Below are positions 1 to 6,271 of a stretch of 6,808 nucleotides of DNA, piece by piece. The position numbers and the translations under genes are program-made. This DNA comes from Phycisphaerales bacterium (GTDB lineage Bacteria > Planctomycetota > Phycisphaerae > Tepidisphaerales > Tepidisphaeraceae): NCBI GenBank assembly GCA_028288775.1, contig JAQGHP010000754.1:1-6808 (forward strand). The letters run 5' to 3'. Positions within the stretch are counted from its first letter, which is position 1. Each line of letters starts with the position of its first letter. The notes beneath the pieces were generated by a model that was not told the DNA's origin, searched no databases, and was given only the letters and a program-made list of their open reading frames with translations.

Positions 1-312
1 GAGATTGTCCGCGCGGGGTATTCGCCGAGCGTGCGCCTGTTTGAGGCCGCCGCGTGCGGAGTGCCGATCATCAGCGATTCGTGGGAGGGCCTGGATTCGT
101 TCTTTGAAATCGGCCAGGACATCCTCGTCGCCCGCGATGCGGCCGAGGCTTCGGCGATCCTGCGGGGGACGGACGATGCAGTGCGCGAACGAATCGGCCA
201 GCGCGCCCGGGCGCGCGTGCTGGCGGCGCACACATCCGCTCACCGCGCCGCGGAATTGGAAGAGTATGTCCGGCCGTATGTCGTGGGGGACGTCAAAGTG
301 CGGGCGGGATGA
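1..312 (+). CDS. Glycosyltransferase, CgeB-like / group 1 (C-terminal fragment)
   Basis: The reading frame is open from the first base and ends in TGA at 310-312, giving the last 103 residues of a protein whose start lies upstream of the window. The fragment begins near a GYSPSVRLFEAAACGVPIIS stretch and continues SDSWEGLDSFF, then GQDILVA. This is the signature of the nucleotide-sugar-binding half of GT-B glycosyltransferases of the CgeB-like, Glyco_trans_1_2 type: the FEAAACG segment with its glutamate normally contacts the donor sugar nucleotide, and an acidic G-L-x-x-F-F element follows. The rest is an Arg/Ala-rich helix that closes a GT-B domain. The family transfers a sugar from an activated donor to a cell-surface or secondary-metabolite acceptor in the cytoplasm; the acceptor cannot be told from this part. 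It converges on the histidine kinase gene with a 35-bp gap. An internal GTG at 31 is not a real start, because homology-like sequence continues before it. Confidence 0.8.
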   Translation, partial: EIVRAGYSPSVRLFEAAACGVPIISDSWEGLDSFFEIGQDILVARDAAEASAILRGTDDAVRERIGQRARARVLAAHTSAHRAAELEEYVRPYVVGDVKVRAG

Positions 313-343
313 CCGCGAGAAGGGCGGCCGGGCGTCGCGGTTT
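313..343 (+). terminator. Possible weak terminator after the glycosyltransferase gene
   Basis: CCGCGA (313-318) and TCGCGG (335-340) form a 6-bp GC-rich stem immediately after the TGA of the glycosyltransferase. The stem encloses 16 nt that include the self-complementary CGGCCG, and it is followed by only TTT. The position between two convergent genes is right for a terminator, but the U-tract is very short and the loop is long. This is a tentative call. Confidence 0.25.
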
Positions 344-347
344 CGGG

Positions 348-1949
348 TTATCCGACGGCTTGCGATACGGTGGCGGCGGAAGTCGTGGCAGCCTGACTGG
401 AGAGCGCGGGCAGGCGGACGATAAAACGGCTGCCCAGCCCGGGGCCGGGGCTGCGGGCGAGGATTTCGCCGCCGTGGTCGGTCACGATGGCGTGGGTGAT
501 CGAAAGGCCCAGCCCCGTGCCCGGCTCGCCCGTGCCGCGCTTGTCGGTATAGAACGGCTCGAAGACACGTTCGAGCATGTCGGCGGTCATTCCGCGGCCG
601 TTGTCGGCGACGGTCAGCTCAATCCACATTCCCTCCCGGCGCGCGTTGACGATTACTTCACCCGCCCCCTCGCGCGTCGCTTCCAGGGCATTGACCACGA
701 GGTTCAACATGACTTGCTTCATCTCGGTCTGATTTGCCTGCACGTGCAGCGGGTCGGACGGGTCTATCGCGACGTTGATCTTGCGCCGGCGAAAATCGCG
801 CAGGCCTCGGACGATTGTCGCGACTTCGGATGCCACCCGCGTCAGCGCCACCGCCTCGCGGCCCTCGCTGCCGCCGCGGGCCAGGGAAAGAAGCTTGCCG
901 GTGATTTGTTTACATCGGAGAGATTCCTCGCGGATGATGTCCTGCCACTCGATCAATTCGGATACGGTTCGTGGCCCCAATTCCTGGCGGAGATTCTTAA
1001 GCGAAAGCTCGGCGTAGCCAAGCATGATATTGAGCGGGTTATTGATCTCATGCGCCACGCCCGCGGCCAGATATCCGGTGCTGGCCAGCCGCTCGGAGCG
1101 GACGAGCGCCTTGCTCTTGGCATTTACCATTTCCTGAAGCCGCCCGTAGAAGGCCTGAAGCTCCGCGGCCATGCGGTTGAATTCCTCTCCCAGCTCGACC
1201 AATTCGCGATCGCCCGAGGGGCGGAAGTCGCCGGAGAAATCCCCCGCGGCCAGTCGCCTGGCGCGGGCGCGCAGGCGGTGGAGGGGAGCCATGATGCGCC
1301 GATATTGCCAAAAGCTTGCGAAGATCGCGAAGGCGGGCACCACTACTGCCAAAACGGTTACGCCCGCGGTAGTGAGGCGCAGGTCGCCGTCGGAGGCCAG
1401 CTGCGTCTTGTTCATGAACGTGTTGCACAGGTGCAGGAGGTCGGCTAGTTCCTCGGCCAGCTCATCTGCGCGGGCCGAGGCGAGGGCGAGGTCCGGGGCG
1501 GCTAAAGGGTCGCCGGTTGCTTTGGCGGGGTCGAGGGATGCGATCAATGTTGTGAGCTTATCTGTCGCCGATCGCGTCATCTGCTTCGCCTGGTCCTGCT
1601 GACTGACGGAGATCTCCGCGGGGAGGATACTGCCGTAGGCGCTGAGGACGGCATTATATTGCCGCAGGTCGGTGAGCGCTCGCCGCAACTGCGGTACGAC
1701 TTTGAACTTAACGGCCCCCTCGTCGTGCATGCGCGCCTTCGCGGCCACCACCCGGAGCTGGGCCGATTCCACCAGTTGCAATGCGGCGTATTCCCGCATG
1801 GAGGCCGCGACGTGCGCCCGCTGGAGGTAGAGCCCCCGCAGGCATACCCCCGCGATCGCCAATAGGCTGGCGAGCAGCAGCAGGTTCACCAGGATGATCT
1901 TTTTGCGTAACGTCATAGCGGCAATCGCCATCCGAGAGGTGCAAGGCAT
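348..1949 (-). CDS. Membrane sensor histidine kinase (HAMP-HisKA-HATPase)
   Basis: This is a 533-aa transmembrane sensor kinase that should autophosphorylate on His300 and pass the phosphate to a response regulator. TM1 is about residues 18-36 (IILVNLLLLASLLAIAGV). A mostly helical extracytoplasmic region of about 155 residues follows (about 40-192). TM2 is about 193-213 and leads into a HAMP linker (about 213-265). The HisKA H-box is AAGVAHEINNPLN around 295-307. The ATPase domain has an N-box (LNLVVNALEA, about 415-424), a G1 box DNGRG (449-453), an F-box FEPFYTDK (463-470) and a G2 box GTGLGL (477-482), so it looks catalytically complete. The HEINNP form of the H-box is typical of NtrB-like kinases. 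No PAS, GAF or receiver domain is seen. The start is uncertain: ATG codons at 1949, 1931 and 1916 all lack a clear Shine-Dalgarno, and the 1916 start would put TM1 nearest the N terminus. The signal sensed is unknown. No response regulator is adjacent; the nearest is at 3863. Confidence 0.93.
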   Translation of the reverse strand: MPCTSRMAIAAMTLRKKIILVNLLLLASLLAIAGVCLRGLYLQRAHVAASMREYAALQLVESAQLRVVAAKARMHDEGAVKFKVVPQLRRALTDLRQYNAVLSAYGSILPAEISVSQQDQAKQMTRSATDKLTTLIASLDPAKATGDPLAAPDLALASARADELAEELADLLHLCNTFMNKTQLASDGDLRLTTAGVTVLAVVVPAFAIFASFWQYRRIMAPLHRLRARARRLAAGDFSGDFRPSGDRELVELGEEFNRMAAELQAFYGRLQEMVNAKSKALVRSERLASTGYLAAGVAHEINNPLNIMLGYAELSLKNLRQELGPRTVSELIEWQDIIREESLRCKQITGKLLSLARGGSEGREAVALTRVASEVATIVRGLRDFRRRKINVAIDPSDPLHVQANQTEMKQVMLNLVVNALEATREGAGEVIVNARREGMWIELTVADNGRGMTADMLERVFEPFYTDKRGTGEPGTGLGLSITHAIVTDHGGEILARSPGPGLGSRFIVRLPALSSQAATTSAATVSQAVG

Positions 1950-1968
1950 TTTACGCGTAAAGCGGGAG

Positions 1969-2003
1969 AGTGCATAAGAGAATGCAAAATCTGCATGCGC
2001 ACT
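1969..2003. promoter_or_regulatory. Phased TGCAT half-site array in the divergent kinase/pseudopilin gap
   Basis: TGCAT (1971-1975), ATGCA (1982-1986) and TGCAT (1992-1996) alternate in orientation, with spacers of 6 and 5 nt. The half-sites therefore begin 11 and 10 bp apart, about one helical turn each, and would lie on the same face of the DNA. An outer inverted pair AGTGC (1969-1973) / GCACT (1999-2003) frames them. The array is 20 bp upstream of the kinase start on the minus strand and about 120 bp upstream of the pseudopilin start. The geometry suggests a dimer or multimer operator. No protein can be named, and the motif may be chance. Confidence 0.4.
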
Positions 2004-2119
2004 GGAAGGCTCGCGCGGGCGGGATAAACTTCCAATGTCTGCCGGGCGCGGGACCCCTCCTTTGGCACCTTCGCCGGCTCGAAACCCCGCATCCAGTAAT
2101 GGCGTCCGGAGATCCTCTC

Positions 2120-2986
2120 ATGGCCCGCGGCTCTACTCGGCAACATGACTCGCGTCGGGGGGGCTTCACGCTGGTCGAACTGCTCACTGTGATCGGGATC
2201 ATTGGCGTGTTGCTGGCCATAGTTCTCCCGGTGGTTTCCCGGGCGCGCGAATCGGCAAACCGCATCAAATGCGCCTCGAATTTGCGTTCGTTGGGTCAGA
2301 TTATCCTGATGTTCGCGAAGGACCACCATGGGAGGGTGCCCGAAGGCCAGAACACGCCCTATTCCGGCGCGGGCGGGTTCAACCCTACCTGGATGTACAC
2401 TAAGGATTATTTCGTTCTGGTGGACCAGTACGGCGCGAACCAGGCGCTTTTCATCTGCCCCTCCTCTGCAACCGCCTCGCTCGGCCCCTCCGCCTTTCCA
2501 TATGGGCAGGGCAGTGAGATCGCGGCCCGCGCGGAACTGGACGAGTTGCCGGACAATCCCAAAAAGGTACAGGCGGGGGAGAATGATCTCACGGTCTATT
2601 GGGTCGGCTTCGATTACGCCTACATGGGCCGCAACATCCAGGAAGCCCTCGCGCCCGGTGGGGACGACGTCGATGGCGCGCCTTTCGAGGTGACACGCCT
2701 GGGCCGCAACACCCACATGGGAACCTCCGACGACGCGAACCCGCCGCTCATGGCCGATCAGGCGTGGTATCAGCCGACGACCGGCTATCACGCCAACCAC
2801 GGCCGCAACTGGTCGATCCCGTCCTTCGATGCGACCCCGTCGCTCAACCCGTGGTCCCGCGGGACGGCCAGCGCACACGTCGGGGATATCCGCCTGAACG
2901 AGCTTTATTCCGACGGCCATGTCGCTGAGAAGTCCCCCGACCTGCATTGCTTTTACAACTGGGGCAACAGTTATTACTTCCGCTGA
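2120..2986 (+). CDS. Pseudopilin-like protein, prepilin N-terminal cleavage and H-Xn-DG type
   Basis: This 288-aa protein carries a type IV prepilin / type II secretion pseudopilin signal. A basic leader ending RRGG is followed by FTLVELLTVIGIIGVLLAI. Prepilin peptidase should cut between Gly15 and Phe16, and Glu20 is the conserved +5 glutamate. The helix then runs into SRARESANRIKCASNLRSLG, the usual continuation in the planctomycete/PVC family of prepilin-like proteins. Near the C terminus is HVGDIRLNELYSDGHV (about 253-268), a version of the H-X9-DG motif in which 11 residues, not 9, separate His from Asp-Gly. An aromatic tail follows (FYNWGNSYYF). Such proteins are thought to be exported and surface- or envelope-associated; individual roles are unknown. 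The ATG at 2120 is chosen because GGAG at 2108-2111 lies 8 nt upstream and the leader length fits. In-frame ATGs at 1970 and 2099 give leaders with no pilin-like features. It stands alone, with no secretion ATPase or peptidase beside it. Confidence 0.9.
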   Translation: MARGSTRQHDSRRGGFTLVELLTVIGIIGVLLAIVLPVVSRARESANRIKCASNLRSLGQIILMFAKDHHGRVPEGQNTPYSGAGGFNPTWMYTKDYFVLVDQYGANQALFICPSSATASLGPSAFPYGQGSEIAARAELDELPDNPKKVQAGENDLTVYWVGFDYAYMGRNIQEALAPGGDDVDGAPFEVTRLGRNTHMGTSDDANPPLMADQAWYQPTTGYHANHGRNWSIPSFDATPSLNPWSRGTASAHVGDIRLNELYSDGHVAEKSPDLHCFYNWGNSYYFR

Positions 2987-3018
2987 GACGACATAGCGCG
3001 TCCGTCCTCCGATAGACT

Positions 3019-3453
3019 TCATTTGCCGCCTCCCCCTTTTGCTTCCAGAGTGCGCAGGTACGCAACCACGCCCCAGCGCTCGGGCTCGCTCAGATCTTTT
3101 TCGAAGGAGGGCATCGGTCTCTTGCCCCGGCTGATCCACCGAAACAGTCTCGCGTCGCTTTCATGGGCGAGGCGGCCATCGGTTAAGTCGGGGACATCGG
3201 CACCCAGATCATGCGCCATTTTTCCGTCGCCCTTTCCACCGGTGCCGTGGCACTGAGCGCAATGCGCCGTGTAAACGCGATCGCCGACGGCGGGTTGCGC
3301 GTCGAACTGCGTGACGCGTGTCGGTGCGATAGATAGGGCTCGCTGCGCGGGGGCGTTGTGTGCGGCCGCGCACAACCCGAACACGCCGGCTCCCAGTCCA
3401 AGCACGGCCACCCCCGGCCTTCCCGCGATTAACAATCCGTTGAGTCGCAGCAT
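3019..3453 (-). CDS. Small exported monohaem c-type cytochrome
   Basis: This is a 144-aa electron-transfer protein of the class I cytochrome c fold, expected outside the cytoplasmic membrane. The N-terminal 38 or so residues form a Sec-type signal or anchor, with a hydrophobic core VAVLGLGAGVFGL and a likely cut after an A-x-A near residue 36. The haem is bound covalently through Cys65 and Cys68 of CAQCH, with His69 as one axial ligand. Met114 in KRPMPSF is the likely second ligand. The motifs GGKGDGKMA and VPDLTDGR and the C-terminal helix WGVVAYLRTL match the usual small cytochromes (cytochrome_CBB3 / PF13442-like). The ATG at 3453 is preferred because GGAGG (3458-3462 on the minus strand) sits 4 nt upstream; a TTG at 3456 would be only 1 nt from it. 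No oxidase or reductase lies beside it, so its redox partner is unknown. It ends 32 bp from the convergent pseudopilin gene. Confidence 0.9.
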   Translation of the reverse strand: MLRLNGLLIAGRPGVAVLGLGAGVFGLCAAAHNAPAQRALSIAPTRVTQFDAQPAVGDRVYTAHCAQCHGTGGKGDGKMAHDLGADVPDLTDGRLAHESDARLFRWISRGKRPMPSFEKDLSEPERWGVVAYLRTLEAKGGGGK

Positions 3454-3500
3454 CAATCCTCCAAAACCTCATGGCGGCGCTTGCGATGCCGCCCGCGCGA

Positions 3501-3515
3501 TTGCCGTCACGGCAA
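3501..3515. promoter_or_regulatory. 15-bp perfect dyad upstream of the cytochrome gene
   Basis: TTGCCGT-C-ACGGCAA is a perfect inverted repeat with 7-bp arms around one central base, 47 bp upstream of the cytochrome ATG on the minus strand. The short centre makes it more like a dimer operator than a transcription-terminating hairpin, and no T-tract follows on either strand. The adjacent AT-rich segment (3521-3560) is where a cytochrome promoter would be expected. The binding protein is unknown. Confidence 0.35.
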
Positions 3516-3668
3516 TGCGCAGTGTTTATTGTCATTACATCAATTACAACTGATATTGAGCAGCCGTTCGACCGGGCGGGCGGGCCTCAGCTTCAGGCCG
3601 GCGTACGCAACGGTCAACGACTCGCGGCATTCCCACCTACGGAAGACGCCCCCAGCATACCCGCTCGT

Positions 3669-3729
3669 TGCAATGGGTGCAGTGATTGCATCGCGCACGG
3701 ACGGCGAATAGGGACTGCAATATTTGCAG
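3669..3729. promoter_or_regulatory. Cluster of TGCAAT inverted repeats upstream of the response regulator
   Basis: TGCAAT (3669-3674) and ATTGCA (3685-3690) form an inverted pair with a 10-nt spacer. A second pair, CTGCAA (3715-3720) and TTGCAG (3724-3729), has a 3-nt spacer and abuts a TATACT hexamer at 3732-3737. The same 5-6-bp half-site thus appears four times in 61 bp, about 135-195 bp before the regulator start. This resembles an operator region. Autoregulation by the Fis-type regulator itself is possible but unproven. Confidence 0.35.
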
Positions 3730-3862
3730 GCTATACTCGGGATGGAGATGGCGGGGCTAACCTTCAGCTCGGATCGGAGCGAACGGGCCGGGGCGTGTAG
3801 CCCGGGCTTTGACGATGGCGGGGCGGGGCGGCGGGTACTCCGTCGTGTTGCAGGAAAATGAC

Positions 3863-4507
3863 ATGATTCCGGACTCGAGTCCCTCATCCTTCGGCCGCGG
3901 GGTCCTCGTCGTCGAGGACGAGCCTCGCCTGCGCTCCATGCTGGAGCGCGCGATCCGCGACATGGGCTTCCTGGTGACGCTGGCCTCCAGCGGAGAGGCG
4001 GCGCTCAAATTGCTAGAACAGCACCCCATCTCGATCGCCATCGTCGATATCAACCTGCCAGGCATGAGCGGCATCGAACTGCTCGAAAAAGTGCGGCGTA
4101 GCCGGCACAAAGTGCAGGCGATCGTGCTCACGGGGTTTGGCGATCTGGAGACGGCCAAGAAGGCGATTCACCTCGACGTGGTCGAGTTCCTGACCAAGCC
4201 TTGCTCGCTGGGAACTCTGGAGGTGGCGATCGACCGCGCCCGCCGACGGTGCATGGCGGAAGGTATGCCGGAATTCCTGCCCGAGGAGCCGGCCGCCCCA
4301 TCCGCGCGTGTTCCGGTCGCAGTAGCGCCCGCCGCGCATGAAAACGTCGCGGCGATTTCGCTGGAAGAACTGGAGCAGCGGCACATCCTGGCCGTGCTCG
4401 ATCAAAACCGCGGCAACCGAGCGGCCACCGCTTCCCAACTTGGCATCAGTCTTCGAAAGCTCTACTACCGCCTGGGGCAGTACCAAAAGCAGGGGATCAT
4501 TCCGTGA
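3863..4507 (+). CDS. Response regulator, receiver plus Fis-type HTH (no AAA+ domain)
   Basis: This 214-aa cytoplasmic regulator should be phosphorylated by a histidine kinase and bind DNA. The receiver (about residues 13-128) has the acidic pocket VVEDE (Glu18, Asp19), phosphoacceptor Asp62 in VDINLPGMSG, Thr90 in VLTGFG and Lys112 in FLTKP, so every conserved active-site residue is present. A Pro/Ala-rich linker (about 137-160) joins it to a Fis-like HTH_8 domain (about 168-212: LEELEQRHILAVLDQNRGNR..ASQLGISLRKLYYRL). The AAA+ sigma54-activating domain of NtrC proteins is absent, so the architecture is that of RegA/PrrA/ActR-type regulators. The ATG at 3863 is chosen because AGGA at 3852-3855 is 7 nt upstream; the earlier in-frame ATG at 3809 adds a poorly conserved leader read from G-rich sequence. 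It is followed after 10 bp by a convergent gene. The kinase at 348-1949 could be its partner, but this is only inferred. Confidence 0.93.
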   Translation: MIPDSSPSSFGRGVLVVEDEPRLRSMLERAIRDMGFLVTLASSGEAALKLLEQHPISIAIVDINLPGMSGIELLEKVRRSRHKVQAIVLTGFGDLETAKKAIHLDVVEFLTKPCSLGTLEVAIDRARRRCMAEGMPEFLPEEPAAPSARVPVAVAPAAHENVAAISLEELEQRHILAVLDQNRGNRAATASQLGISLRKLYYRLGQYQKQGIIP

Positions 4508-4517
4508 GGTGGCGGGA

Positions 4518-4949
4518 TCAGTCGAGCTTTTCGGGCTCGATGCGAATGTCCTTCTCGCCGGCGGCTTTCTTTTCCTTGTACTTTTTCACCCACGTCTCAA
4601 AGCTCTGTCCCGCGGCGGTGTCGCGGCCAGTGAACTCGATCCGGGCGACGTCGCTGTACCGCACCGACATCTTCTCGTTCGCAGTCTTGGGCAACAAGCG
4701 AACCACGCAATCGGCCAGCGTCGCGCCCGTGCTGCGACGGTCGAAGATGTAGCCTTCCACTTTGCTGGCGTCTTTGAGCGTCAGCGTGACGTCGCCCCGA
4801 TAGTCGAACGCCTTCTCGAACGCGGCACGGATCTCGTCGTCCGTCGCGAGCGGCGGGACCCATCCTTCAAGATTCTCGTGAACGACGCCTAGCGGGGCGT
4901 CCGCTGCGGCTTCAACGTCGAACGGCCTGGCTTTGGTTTCCTGGGGCAT
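4518..4949 (-). CDS. Conserved-looking hypothetical protein downstream of hpnH
   Basis: This is a 143-aa soluble protein with no signal peptide or membrane segment, whose function I do not recognise. The N-terminal 35 residues are low in order. A helix (TDDEIRAAFEKAFDY, about 37-50) is followed by RGDVTLTLKDASKVEGYIFDRR (51-72), then strands around VVRLLP and VRYSDVARIEFTGRD (97-110), and a Lys-rich C-terminal helix (WVKKYKEKKAAGEKD). The VTLTLKD...VEGYIFD pattern recalls an SH3-like or LSm-like small beta-barrel, which is inference only. The ATG at 4949 is preferred over the upstream in-frame start at 5045, because the extra 32 residues would be read from the intergenic hairpin repeat (start of the peptide MARVSNPCE). 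No Shine-Dalgarno is visible. It lies 98 bp downstream of hpnH on the same strand, so co-transcription is plausible and a link with hopanoid synthesis is possible. Confidence 0.75.
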   Translation of the reverse strand: MPQETKARPFDVEAAADAPLGVVHENLEGWVPPLATDDEIRAAFEKAFDYRGDVTLTLKDASKVEGYIFDRRSTGATLADCVVRLLPKTANEKMSVRYSDVARIEFTGRDTAAGQSFETWVKKYKEKKAAGEKDIRIEPEKLD

Positions 4950-4997
4950 GATGAGGGGTTGGATTGGTAGACGAACCGATCGCGGGAATGCGAAAGT

Positions 4998-5042
4998 GGC
5001 TCCAAAATACCGGAGCCGTTCGCACGGGTTGGAAACCCGTGC
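4998..5042. repeat. Tandem hairpin intergenic repeat, planctomycete-style
   Basis: Two perfect hairpins lie side by side in the hpnH to hypothetical-protein gap. GCACGGGTT (5022-5030) and AACCCGTGC (5034-5042) give a 9-bp stem with loop GGA. GGCTCC (4998-5003) and GGAGCC (5012-5017) give a 6-bp stem with an 8-nt loop. I recognise the first, with core ACGGGTTGGAAACCCGT, as a type of dispersed intergenic repeat seen in planctomycete genomes; copy number here cannot be tested from one window. On the hpnH strand the second stem is followed by ACTTTCG, so the pair could attenuate or end hpnH transcription or protect the 3' end of its mRNA. Confidence 0.65.
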
Positions 5043-5047
5043 CACGT

Positions 5048-6181
<1,134 letters not shown>

Positions 6182-6216
6182 AGAATCTCTTCCCTTTCGA
6201 TCGGTCTAAGCACTCA

Positions 6217-6245
6217 AGCATAGCCGCAAATTGCGCACATTCCAA
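6217..6245 (-). promoter_or_regulatory. Candidate sigma70-type promoter of hpnH
   Basis: On the minus strand TTGGAA (6240-6245) and TATGCT (6217-6222) are separated by exactly 17 bp. Each hexamer matches four of six consensus positions. Transcription would start near 6210 and give a leader of about 29 nt containing the AGGGAAGAG ribosome-binding element. The call rests on spacing and position only. Confidence 0.45.
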
Positions 6246-6271
6246 CGGGTTATCGGTACAATCCCTCTCCT

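Larger units (their letters stand above)
3454..3862. other. 409-bp non-coding region between divergent cytochrome and response-regulator genes
   Basis: No reading frame here has a recognisable product. The stretch holds upstream control DNA for both neighbours. In order it contains the cytochrome Shine-Dalgarno (3458-3462), a 15-bp perfect dyad (3501-3515), an AT-rich patch at about 3521-3560 in otherwise GC-rich DNA that could contain a promoter for the cytochrome gene, a small GGCCT/AGGCC hairpin (3583-3599), a group of TGCAAT-type inverted repeats (3669-3729), a TATACT -10-like hexamer (3732-3737) with no matching -35, the palindrome AGCCCGGGCT (3799-3808), and a G-rich run (3817-3835). 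The translated minus-strand sequence around 3600 has a degenerate GCCTGAAGC-type repeat look but no clear copy boundary. Confidence 0.6.

Noticed and set aside
309..1448. 379-aa plus-strand open frame antisense to the histidine kinase
   Set aside because: It is a mirror frame of a complete kinase with all catalytic boxes; its translation has no domain features and arises from GC-rich third positions.
348..1949. Calling the kinase RegB/PrrB because a RegA-like regulator and a cytochrome are nearby
   Set aside because: It has two membrane segments and a large extracytoplasmic region plus HAMP, not the multi-helix quinone-binding RegB sensor.
1913..3139. 408-aa minus-strand open frame spanning the pseudopilin gene
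   Set aside because: It covers the antisense of the pseudopilin and parts of two other genes, has no recognisable motif, and would overlap both flanking real genes.
3364..3375. Lipoprotein attachment at Cys28 of the cytochrome signal region
   Set aside because: The residues before the cysteine are F-G-L, and Leu at the -1 position does not fit a lipobox.
3711..3729. Sigma54 promoter (GG/GC elements) upstream of the response regulator
   Set aside because: The GG and GC dinucleotides are 12 bp apart instead of the required 10.
3732..3737. TATACT as the -10 element of a sigma70 promoter for the response regulator
   Set aside because: No acceptable -35 hexamer is found 16-18 bp upstream (the sequence there is about TAGGGA). 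I keep it only as a note within the intergenic region.
3471..3800. 109-aa plus-strand open frame with a CNGCSDC cysteine cluster
   Set aside because: It has no ribosome-binding site and no further metal-site context, and it spans several dyads, so it looks like control DNA.
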